Shown: positions 43,571 to 50,606 of the stretch, one piece after another
How the letters are laid out: every line of letters starts with the position of its first letter
Numbering within the stretch: position 1 is the first letter of the stretch
Assembly (NCBI RefSeq): GCF_042654065.1
Contig: NZ_JBHSFP010000012.1
Span: 124,001-188,000 of the forward strand
Origin: Sphaerisporangium dianthi
GTDB lineage: Bacteria; Actinomycetota; Actinomycetes; Streptosporangiales; Streptosporangiaceae
Reading direction: 5' to 3'
DNA: 64,000 nucleotides
Made by a program: the position numbers and the translations under genes
The notes under the pieces: generated by a model
Told to the model about the DNA's origin: nothing
What the model saw: only the letters and a program-made list of their open reading frames with translations
Databases searched by the model: none

Positions 43571-44022
43571 GTGCCTTGATCCCTTCCTAGATCAAGTCGG
43601 GGACGTGCTGGGCCTGGGCGAACAGATGGGGGATCGATCGGTCGCCTGTGGCCCGGTCGCCGGGATTCGAGACCTGCCTGGGCTGGACAGGACACGCGCC
43701 GGACGCCGCCGTCGCGGCGGCCGGCGCGCGGTCGTGCGAGACCACTCTGAGCTGCGCGTTCACTGTCGCTCACCCGGCGACGATGGACAGGGCCCGCGTG
43801 TGGACCATTGTGGGAATGCCCTTGAAATGTGTCAATCGATCAGTGGAACGTTTCGGTATGGTGAACCGATTAAGTCCCGCTTGCGCTGCAGAAACGCCGC
43901 TGAAACATCCGAAAGTTTCGGATTTCTGAGCCGGGCGGATTCCGGCCGCCCTGCCTGAGGGGCGGCGACGGCCGGGCGGTATCTTCACGGCGAGCCGTTT
44001 TGTCCCCCTGAAAGGCGCTCTA
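43571..44022. other. Intergenic region between xylanase and GNAT genes
   Basis: About 450 bp, AT-richer than average on its right half. It contains the promoter region of the divergent xylanase and acetyltransferase genes and at least one perfect palindrome (43907-43923). No gene is seen. Confidence 0.6.
43907..43923. promoter_or_regulatory. Candidate LacI-type xylan operator
   Basis: The 17-bp perfect palindrome ATCCGAAA-G-TTTCGGAT. A related half-site, GGAACGTTTCGG, is at 43846-43857. CGAAA-N-TTTCG-like palindromes occur upstream of streptomycete xylanase genes. It lies 100 bp before the GNAT gene and 340 bp before the xylanase, so the target is uncertain. Confidence 0.45.
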
Positions 44023-44505
44023 GTGGAGATTCGCCGTGTCTCGTTCGACCATCCGGACGCGGTCAGGCTGAACAAAGAGGTGCAGGCCGAGTACGGCCGG
44101 CGTTACCAGAGCGACGGCGACGCGACGCCTCTGGACCCGTCGATGTTCGAGCCGCCGAACGGCCTGTACGTCATCGCCTACGACGGCGACGGCCATGCCG
44201 CGGCCACCGGTGGCTGGCGCGCCCAGGAAGCGGGCGAAGAGGGCTATTCGGACGGCGACGCCGAGATCAAGAGGATGTTCGTGGTGGAGGCGCTGCGCGG
44301 CAGGGGGCTTGCCCGCCGCGTCCTGGCCCACCTGGAGGCCGACGCCCGCGCGACGGGACGCGTCCGCATGGTCCTGGAGACCGGCGACGCCCAGCCCGAG
44401 GCCATCGGCCTGTACGTCTCGAGCGGCTACGAGCTCTGCGCCAAGTTCGGCTACTACCGCTTCCACGAGAGCAGCCGCTGCTTCGCCAAACCTCTGCACC
44501 CCTGA
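44023..44505 (+). CDS. GNAT-family N-acetyltransferase
   Basis: 160 residues with the GNAT fold. The acetyl-CoA pyrophosphate loop is EIKRMFVVEALRGRGLARRVLAHLEADAR (Q/RxxGxG/A type), followed by VLETGDAQPEAIGLYVSSGYE. The start is a GTG at 44023 with GAAAGG 8 nt upstream. The acceptor is unknown. It is divergent from the xylanase and convergent with the response regulator. Confidence 0.92.
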   Translation: MEIRRVSFDHPDAVRLNKEVQAEYGRRYQSDGDATPLDPSMFEPPNGLYVIAYDGDGHAAATGGWRAQEAGEEGYSDGDAEIKRMFVVEALRGRGLARRVLAHLEADARATGRVRMVLETGDAQPEAIGLYVSSGYELCAKFGYYRFHESSRCFAKPLHP

Positions 44506-44577
44506 GCGGCGCGGAACCCGGCCGGCGCTCGACGGGCGAGAACAGGCGCCGCGCCCTTCCCGGCGAGCGCCCGCACG

Positions 44578-45240
44578 TCACGCCGTGCCGTCCGGGGCGA
44601 CGAGCCCGGACTGGTAGGCGAAGACGACGAGCTGGGCGCGGTCGCGGGCGTGCAGTTTGATCATGGCGCGGCTGACGTGGGTCTTGGCGGTGGACGGGCT
44701 GATCACCATGTGCGCGGCTATCTCGTCGTTGGTCATGCCCTGAGCCGCCAGCGCCACCACCTCGCGTTCGCGGTTGGTCAGGGAGCGCAGCCCGGGCGGG
44801 ACGGTCCGCGGCCGGCGGGCGACGAACTCGCCGATCAGGCGGCGTGTGATCGCCGGCGCGAGCAGCGCGTCGCCGCGCGCCGCGACGCGGAGGCCGTGCA
44901 GCAGGTCCGCAGGGTCGGCGTCCTTGACCAGGAAGCCGGTCGCGCCCGCGCGCAGCGCGTCGAACACGTACTCGTCCAGGCCGAAGTTGGTGAGGATCAC
45001 CACGTGGACCTGCGACAGGCGCGCGTCGGCCACGATGCGCCGCGTCGCCTCGATGCCGTCCATCACCGGCATCTGCACGTCGATGAGCACGATGTCGGGA
45101 ACCAGCTCGCGGGTCAGGGCGACGCCCTTCTGGCCGTCCGGCGCCTCGCCGACCACCTCGATGTCGTCCTCCGGCTCCAGCAGCGCGCGGAAGCCGGCGC
45201 GGATCAGGGCCTGGTCGTCGACGAGGATCACGCGGATCAC
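44578..45240 (-). CDS. NarL/LuxR-type response regulator
   Basis: 220 residues. The receiver domain has VDDQ acidic residues (Asp8, Asp9), phospho-acceptor Asp54 in VLIDVQMPVMDG and Lys in FLVKDADP. The C-terminal GerE helix-turn-helix is LTNREREVVALAAQGMTNDEIAAHMVISPSTAKTHVSRAMIKLHARDRAQL. The GTG start overlaps the stop of the kinase gene as GTGA, so the pair is translationally coupled. Confidence 0.95.
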   Translation of the reverse strand: MIRVILVDDQALIRAGFRALLEPEDDIEVVGEAPDGQKGVALTRELVPDIVLIDVQMPVMDGIEATRRIVADARLSQVHVVILTNFGLDEYVFDALRAGATGFLVKDADPADLLHGLRVAARGDALLAPAITRRLIGEFVARRPRTVPPGLRSLTNREREVVALAAQGMTNDEIAAHMVISPSTAKTHVSRAMIKLHARDRAQLVVFAYQSGLVAPDGTA

Positions 45241-46529
45241 GGGACCTCCTTGACGTCGACGTTCGCCGGGGGGACCTCGGTCAGGACGTCATCGGGGTCT
45301 GTCAGAGGAAGCGTGGCCGGGACGTCTCCGGCGTCCGCCGCAGGGAGCTCCGCCGGGACGTCCCCGACGTCCGGCAGGGGGAGCTCGGCGCGGACGGTGA
45401 AGCCGCCCCGGAGGCCGGGGCCGGCGTGCAGGCGGCCGCCGAGGGCGGTGATCCGCTCACGCATGCCGGTCAGGCCGACGCCGGGCACCGGGCGCGCGCC
45501 GGCCGGCAGGCGGCCGTCGTCGTCGACCAGGACCGACAGCTCGGACGCGCCGTACCCCACGCGCACCGAGGCCCGGGTGTGCCCGGTGGCATGCCGGGCG
45601 ACGTTGGTGAGCGCCTCCTGGACGATCCGGTAAGCCGCGCGATCGACGGCGGCGGGCAGGGGACGGGGCCGGCCTTCGACCCGCACGGTGACCGGCAGCC
45701 CGGCCGAGCGGGCGCGGGAGACCAGGTCGTCCAGGCGGTCCAGCCCGGTGCCCGGAGGCTCCCCGGCGTCGTCGCGCAACACCTCCAGGGTGGCGCGCAG
45801 CTCGCGCATCGCCTCGCCGCCGGCCTCCTGGATGGCAAGCAGCGCCTCCGGGACCTTCTCTCCGCGCTTGCGAGCCAGGTGCACTGCCACGCCGGCCTGC
45901 ACCTTGATGATCGAGATGCTGTGGGTGAGCGAGTCGTGCAACTCCCTGGCGATGCGCAGCCGCTCCTCCCCGGCCCGCCGCAGCGCGGCCTCCTCGCGGG
46001 TGCGCTCGGCCTCGGCCGCCCTCTGCTGCGCCTGTTCGAGGTACGCGCTCCGGTGCCGGGCGACCGTCCCCCCGACGCCCGCCGCGAGGAACCAGCCGAT
46101 CAGCAGGCTCGTCGGGTCGCCGATCTGCCGGACGGGCGCGTTCGTCAGCAGGTTGCCGGCCAGGGTGCCGGCGAGGAACACCGTGCCCGCGACGGCCGGG
46201 AGCAGCCGGTGGCCCGCCCTGACGGCGCCGAAGACCGTGATCAGCACCGGAAAGGCGGCGGGCGGCCCCGGATGCGTCCGCAGCCCGAACAGCAGCATGC
46301 AGGCGGACGCGACGACCACGGCGACGGCCGGGGCCCTGCGCCAGGCCGCGACGGCCGCCGTGCCGGTCAGCAGGAGGGCGTAGTCGAGCGGGCGCACGCC
46401 CGGCAGTGAGACGGCGCCGCCCACCTGCAACACCGCGACCACCACCGCCGCCAGGACGTCCACGGCGAGCGGGCGCCATCGGCGCCCGGGGTGCACCGCC
46501 GCCGGTCGCCCTTCGCGCAGAATCCCCAT
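45237..46529 (-). CDS. Sensor histidine kinase (HisKA_3)
   Basis: 430 residues with about five N-terminal TM helices (residues 20-155) and a coiled linker (YLEQAQQRAAEAERTREEAALRR). The HisKA_3 motif LRIARELHDSLTHS places the phospho-His at 198. The HATPase_c domain (ALTNVARHATG, VLVDDDG, GLTGMRERITALGG) is intact. It partners the coupled response regulator. The last 45 residues form an acidic tail with an imperfectly repeated DVPAELP/DVPATLP/DVLTEVP unit that is not part of the kinase fold. The large membrane part and small loops suggest a membrane-stress signal. Confidence 0.93.
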   Translation of the reverse strand: MGILREGRPAAVHPGRRWRPLAVDVLAAVVVAVLQVGGAVSLPGVRPLDYALLLTGTAAVAAWRRAPAVAVVVASACMLLFGLRTHPGPPAAFPVLITVFGAVRAGHRLLPAVAGTVFLAGTLAGNLLTNAPVRQIGDPTSLLIGWFLAAGVGGTVARHRSAYLEQAQQRAAEAERTREEAALRRAGEERLRIARELHDSLTHSISIIKVQAGVAVHLARKRGEKVPEALLAIQEAGGEAMRELRATLEVLRDDAGEPPGTGLDRLDDLVSRARSAGLPVTVRVEGRPRPLPAAVDRAAYRIVQEALTNVARHATGHTRASVRVGYGASELSVLVDDDGRLPAGARPVPGVGLTGMRERITALGGRLHAGPGLRGGFTVRAELPLPDVGDVPAELPAADAGDVPATLPLTDPDDVLTEVPPANVDVKEVP

Positions 46530-46665
46530 TCCAGCACGGTAGAGCCTGGCGGGCCGCGCTTCCTCCGCTCCGGGGCGGAACCCCGGCTACTCCCGGTGGA
46601 GTACTCGCCGCCCACCCCTGCGCTCCCCGGCGTAACCGAACCAGATCCCGTGGCACGACGCGGAG

Positions 46666-46688
46666 CGATCATCGCACGGCGATGATCG
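46666..46688. promoter_or_regulatory. Perfect dyad between kinase and DUF1772 genes
   Basis: CGATCATCGC-ACG-GCGATGATCG: 10-bp perfect arms around 3 bp. It sits in the 256-bp divergent intergenic region, 98 bp before the DUF1772 start and 137 bp before the kinase start. It could be an operator for the response regulator or another repressor. Confidence 0.5.
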
Positions 46689-46785
46689 GAACTCCTCGCA
46701 CCGTGCCCGGCGCTGCCGCGCGAGGCCGCTGGTGGCCCGTCATCGTCCGCCCGCTGAGCGCACCTCTTCCCAGGAGATTCGCATC

Positions 46786-47286
46786 GTGCTCTTTCGACTC
46801 GTCAAAACGCTGGCGGCCGTCTCCACCGGCCTGCTCGCGGGCGCCTTCGGCTACGGCGTCGTGAACGTGGTCTACGCCTTCCACGCCGTGCCCATCCCGG
46901 TGCGCCTGACCTTCCACGCGGCGCTGATGCAGGTCAACGGCGTCGTCATGCAGTCGATGATGGCGCTGGCGCTGCTCAGCACGCTGGCGCTGGCGGCCAT
47001 GGCGGCCTCCGTCCCGCGGTTGCTCGCCGCCGGCTCGGCCACCTTGGTGCTGGCCACGTTCCTGATCACCCGGTTCGGCAACGTCCCCATCCACCCGCTG
47101 ATCGAGAAGTGGGCCGTCACTTCGCCGCCGGCGGGCTATGCCGCGATCCTGGATCGGTGGGAGATGTTCAACCTCATGCGAACCGGAACCGGCTTCGCCG
47201 CCTTCGGCCTCATCGTCTGCATCCTGGTCGTCTTCGGTGAACGGACGCCGCCCCGGCGCTCGCGCGTCCAGGTGGAAAGGACGTAG
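46786..47286 (+). CDS. DUF1772-like four-helix membrane protein
   Basis: 166 residues from the GTG at 46786 (AGGAGA 9-10 nt upstream). Four hydrophobic segments are visible (LVKTLAAVSTGLLAGAFGYGVVNVVYAF; MQSMMALALLSTLALAAMAA; LLAAGSATLVLATFLI; TGFAAFGLIVCILVVF). The loop NVPIHPLIEKW and WEMFNLMRTGTGFAAF match DUF1772 (anthrone oxygenase-like) proteins. The function in bacteria is unknown. It is divergent from the two-component system and may be its target. Confidence 0.8.
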   Translation: MLFRLVKTLAAVSTGLLAGAFGYGVVNVVYAFHAVPIPVRLTFHAALMQVNGVVMQSMMALALLSTLALAAMAASVPRLLAAGSATLVLATFLITRFGNVPIHPLIEKWAVTSPPAGYAAILDRWEMFNLMRTGTGFAAFGLIVCILVVFGERTPPRRSRVQVERT

Positions 47287-47373
47287 GAGACCGGAACGGG
47301 GCGAGCCGGTCGGGGCGCCGCGGGCTGTACCGAGCCGCCGATCGGTCACCGTGGAGGGGGCCCGGCAACACAT

Positions 47374-47416
47374 CCGAAGATGCCGGACATCTATCAATGT
47401 GTCCGGCACCCTTCGG
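47374..47416 (+). promoter_or_regulatory. Long imperfect hairpin upstream of ECF sigma factor
   Basis: CCGAAG-A-TGCCGGACA (47374-47389), a 10-nt loop, and TGTCCGGCA-CC-CTTCGG (47400-47416) form a 15-bp interrupted stem. It ends 3 bp before AGGAGA, the ribosome-binding site of the sigma gene. It may be an operator, an attenuator, or a terminator of the DUF1772 transcript. Confidence 0.55.
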
Positions 47417-47428
47417 CTAGGAGATCCT

Positions 47429-47941
47429 GTGACACAGCGAGATCGCTTCGAGGCGATCTATGACGCGTACTACCCGGCGATACACCAGTACGCCGCCCGC
47501 CGTGCCAGTTCCTCCGACGACACGGCCGACGTCATCGCGGAGACGTTCCTGACCGCCTGGCGGCGCATCGGCGACGTGCCCGAAGGCGACCGCGCACTGC
47601 TGTGGCTCTACGGAGTGGCCCGGCGTGTGCTGGCCAACCAGCGGCGCGGCGAGTCGCGCCGGGCGGTGCTCGCCGAGCGGTTGCGGGACGAACTGGCCGC
47701 CGATCGTCCGGTGACACCGGTCGACCTGGCGCACGTGCGGGCCGCCTTCGACGCGCTGCCCGAACGTGACCGCGAGGTCCTGGCCCTGGCCTGCTGGGAA
47801 GGGCTGACCGGCGCGCAGATCGCGAGGGTCGTCGGAGGAACGGCCGTCGCCGCCCGCGCCCGTCTGCACCGCGCCCGCAGGCGGCTGGCGGCCCTGCTGG
47901 AGAAGCAGGCCCCTTCGACCACGGTGATGGAGGACGCGTGA
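47429..47941 (+). CDS. ECF RNA polymerase sigma factor
   Basis: 170 residues from the GTG at 47429 (AGGAGA 4-5 nt upstream). Region 2 is RFEAIYDAYYPAIHQYAARRASSSDDTADVIAETFLTAWRRIGDVP with WLYGVARRVLANQ. Region 4 is FDALPERDREVLALACWEGLTGAQIARVVGGTAVAARARLHRARRRLAALL. The stop overlaps the next gene start by 4 bp (GTGA), so the downstream membrane protein is its probable cognate partner. Confidence 0.94.
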   Translation: MTQRDRFEAIYDAYYPAIHQYAARRASSSDDTADVIAETFLTAWRRIGDVPEGDRALLWLYGVARRVLANQRRGESRRAVLAERLRDELAADRPVTPVDLAHVRAAFDALPERDREVLALACWEGLTGAQIARVVGGTAVAARARLHRARRRLAALLEKQAPSTTVMEDA

Positions 47942-48897
47942 ACGACATCGACAAGCTGGTCAGGGCCATCGACCCCGCCCCGCGCGCGCCGGAACGGGGA
48001 CCCGGGGCGCGCGAGTTGCGCGCGGCCATCATGGCCGAGGAACAGGGAACGGCCGGCGCCGGTCCACGGCGCGCCCGCCGGCACGGCCGCCGCCTGGTCC
48101 TCGCGCTGGGAGCCGCCGCCCTGCTCGCGACGGGCGTCGCGGCCGGACCCGGCCGGCTGTGGGACGGCGCAGGGATGACGCCGGTCTCGTACGCCGTCAC
48201 CAAGGACTCCGACGGGATCGTGTACGTCACGATCCGTGACTTCAGCGACGCCGATGGGCTGCGCCGGCAGTTGCGCGACCTCGACGTCCCGGCCATCGTC
48301 GACCACGTCCCCCACGGCACGTGGTGCCGGGATCCGCGCGGCACGGTCGTGCGGGACAAGCCCGCCGGCCTGTACTCGGTGCCGGAGGGCATCCCCGGCG
48401 ACGACGGCTCCGGGTGGCGGATGCGGATCGACACCAAGCTCTTCAAGCCCGGTCAGACCTTCGTTTGGACCATCTCGGAAAGCCCCGGCGGAGGCAGCCG
48501 CACCAGCACGATCCTGTACCAGGGCCCGGTCGCCCCCTGCGCGCTCATCCCCGAACCGACCAGGAAACTGTCCGAGTCCGACCTGCCCTATCGGGTGGCG
48601 ACCGTCGAGGGGCGCTCCCTCGCCGGTTTCCGCGTGGACGAGAAGACCGTGGGCGAGGTGCTGCCGGAGCTGCGGCGGCGCGGGCTCAAGGTCGTCTTCG
48701 CCGTCATGAGCATCCCCCCGGGCAACCCCGGCGGCTACGGCATCGTCCGCACCCAGAAGACCCCGGTCGGGGACGGCTGGGTCGTCTGGGAGGCGGAGGA
48801 GTCCACGCGGACCCCCGGTCTCGTCCGCCTCCTGGTCACCGAGCACCGCCTGGACGGCAACCCCGTCTACGGGGGGCCCCGCGACCGCGTCAGCTGA
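47938..48897 (+). CDS. Membrane-anchored partner of the ECF sigma factor
   Basis: 319 residues. A cytoplasmic 50-residue N-terminus (MNDIDKLVRAIDPAPRAPERG...) precedes one TM helix (RLVLALGAAALLATGVAAG). The extracellular part has two Cys and no clear fold (SYAVTKDSDGIVYVTIRDFSDADGLRRQLRDLDV; GLKVVFAVMSIPPGNPGGYG). The layout matches actinobacterial CU044_5270-like proteins encoded with ECF sigma factors, where the N-terminus may act as an anti-sigma segment. It overlaps the sigma gene by 4 bp. Confidence 0.8.
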   Translation: MNDIDKLVRAIDPAPRAPERGPGARELRAAIMAEEQGTAGAGPRRARRHGRRLVLALGAAALLATGVAAGPGRLWDGAGMTPVSYAVTKDSDGIVYVTIRDFSDADGLRRQLRDLDVPAIVDHVPHGTWCRDPRGTVVRDKPAGLYSVPEGIPGDDGSGWRMRIDTKLFKPGQTFVWTISESPGGGSRTSTILYQGPVAPCALIPEPTRKLSESDLPYRVATVEGRSLAGFRVDEKTVGEVLPELRRRGLKVVFAVMSIPPGNPGGYGIVRTQKTPVGDGWVVWEAEESTRTPGLVRLLVTEHRLDGNPVYGGPRDRVS

Positions 48898-49024
48898 AGT
48901 GGGGGGATGAGCGAGTCGCTGTACGACCGGGTGGTCGTGCCGGGGCGTCGCCCCGGCCCCGGCGCCGCCGGCCTCCCGTGCCAGGGCCGGCCGGAAGGAG
49001 ATCGCGCGTCATGGTCGCGACTGC

Positions 49025-49056
49025 GTTGCATGGTCATGCATTGGTGTGTATATACT
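49025..49056 (+). promoter_or_regulatory. ARG box and leaderless promoter of argG
   Basis: The sequence 49025-49042 (GTTGCATGGTCATGCATT) matches 16 of 18 positions of the streptomycete ArgR ARG box AWTGCATRWWYATGCAWT. A consensus-like -10, TATACT, is at 49051-49056, and the GTG start is 7 nt further, so the message begins at or next to the start codon. The ARG box covers the expected -35, fitting repression by ArgR with arginine. Confidence 0.75.
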
Positions 49057-49063
49057 TCTACTC

Positions 49064-50512
49064 GTGTCCAAGGTCCTCACTTCTCTGCCCGTCGGTGAAC
49101 GTGTCGGCATCGCCTTCTCCGGCGGCCTCGACACCTCGGTAGCGGTCGCGTGGATGCGCGAGAAGGGTGCAGTGCCCTGCACCTACACCGCTGACATCGG
49201 CCAGTACGACGAGCCCGACATCGCCTCGGTCCCCGGGCGCGCCACGGCGTACGGCGCCGAGGTCGCCAGGCTGGTCGACTGCCGGTCGGCCCTCGTGGAG
49301 GAAGGTCTCGCGGCCCTGGCCTGCGGGGCGTTCCACATCCGGTCCGGTGGCCGCGCCTACTTCAACACCACCCCCCTCGGGCGGGCCGTCACGGGCACCC
49401 TGCTGGTGCGCGCGATGCTCGAGGACGATGTGCAGATCTGGGGCGACGGCTCCACCTTCAAGGGCAACGACATCGAGCGGTTCTACCGTTACGGCCTGCT
49501 CGCCAACCCCTCCCTGCGCGTCTACAAGCCGTGGCTGGACGCCGACTTCGTCAGCGAGCTCGGCGGTCGCAAAGAGATGTCCGAGTGGCTGCTCGAACGC
49601 GACCTGCCCTATCGCGACAGCACAGAGAAGGCCTACTCCACCGACGCGAACATCTGGGGCGCGACCCACGAGGCCAAGGCGCTCGAACACCTCGACGCGG
49701 GCATCGAACTCGTCGAACCGATCATGGGTGTGCGCTTCTGGGACCCCGCCGTCGAGGTGGCCGCCGAGGACGTCACGATCGGCTACCTGCAGGGACGGCC
49801 GGTGACGATCAACGGCAAGGAGTTCGCCTCCGCCGTCGACCTGGTGCTGGAGGCCAACGCCATCGGCGGCCGGCACGGCATGGGCATGTCCGACCAGATC
49901 GAGAACCGCGTCATCGAGGCCAAGAGCCGGGGCATCTACGAGGCGCCGGGAATGGCGTTGCTGCACGCGGCCTACGAGCGCCTGGTCAACGCCATCCACA
50001 ACGAGGACACCCTCGCCAGCTACCACAACGAGGGACGGCGGCTGGGCAGGCTGATGTACGAGGGCCGCTGGCTGGACCCGCAGGCGCTGATGCTGCGCGA
50101 GTCGCTGCAGCGCTGGGTCGGCACGGCGGTCACCGGCGAGGTGACCCTCCGGCTGCGCCGCGGCGACGACTACTCCATCCTCAACACCTCCGGGCCGGCG
50201 TTCAGCTACCACCCGGACAAGCTCTCCATGGAGCGCACCGAGGACTCCGCCTTCGGGCCGGTCGACCGCATCGGCCAGCTGACCATGCGCAACCTCGACA
50301 TCGCCGACTCCCGCGCCAAGCTCGAGCAGTACGCGGCGATCGGCATGGTCGGCAGCCGGCACCCGACGCTGATCGGCGCCGCGCAGGCGGCCTCGACCGG
50401 GCTGATCGGCGCGATGCACGAGGGCGGGGCCGAGGCGATCGCATCCCGCGGCGAGGTCCCGGAGGACGACGTGCTGCTCGACCACGCCGCGATGGAGTCC
50501 GGCACCGACTGA
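49064..50512 (+). CDS. argG: Argininosuccinate synthase (long form)
   Basis: 482 residues. It joins citrulline and aspartate with ATP to argininosuccinate, the penultimate step of arginine synthesis. The PP-loop SGGLDTS is at 19-25, and TADIGQYDEPD, FKGNDIERFYRYGLL and STDANIWGATHEAKALE follow. The sequence and length resemble the E. coli-type long ArgG rather than the 400-residue form common in streptomycetes. I use the GTG at 49064 (SKVLTSLPVGE) because the -10 box lies just before it. No other arg gene is adjacent. A short hairpin terminator follows. Confidence 0.93.
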   Translation: MSKVLTSLPVGERVGIAFSGGLDTSVAVAWMREKGAVPCTYTADIGQYDEPDIASVPGRATAYGAEVARLVDCRSALVEEGLAALACGAFHIRSGGRAYFNTTPLGRAVTGTLLVRAMLEDDVQIWGDGSTFKGNDIERFYRYGLLANPSLRVYKPWLDADFVSELGGRKEMSEWLLERDLPYRDSTEKAYSTDANIWGATHEAKALEHLDAGIELVEPIMGVRFWDPAVEVAAEDVTIGYLQGRPVTINGKEFASAVDLVLEANAIGGRHGMGMSDQIENRVIEAKSRGIYEAPGMALLHAAYERLVNAIHNEDTLASYHNEGRRLGRLMYEGRWLDPQALMLRESLQRWVGTAVTGEVTLRLRRGDDYSILNTSGPAFSYHPDKLSMERTEDSAFGPVDRIGQLTMRNLDIADSRAKLEQYAAIGMVGSRHPTLIGAAQAASTGLIGAMHEGGAEAIASRGEVPEDDVLLDHAAMESGTD

Positions 50513-50522
50513 CCGGCCACGA

Positions 50523-50545
50523 CGCGGGCGGCCCGGCCGCCCGCG
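50523..50545 (+). terminator. Terminator of argG
   Basis: CGCGGGCGGC-CCG-GCCGCCCGCG: a perfect 10-bp stem with a 3-nt loop, 11 bp after the argG stop codon. Confidence 0.7.
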
Positions 50546-50564
50546 CCCACGGCGCCGCGCGTGC

Positions 50565-50599
50565 GGCGGGGCCCGGCGGTGGTGCCGCCGGGCCCCGCC
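50565..50599 (-). terminator. Terminator of the subtilase gene
   Basis: A perfect 15-bp stem (50565-50579 with 50585-50599) and a 5-nt loop, 7 bp beyond the stop of the convergent subtilase gene. With the argG hairpin it insulates the two convergent genes. Confidence 0.8.
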
Positions 50600-50606
50600 T
50601 GGGTGC

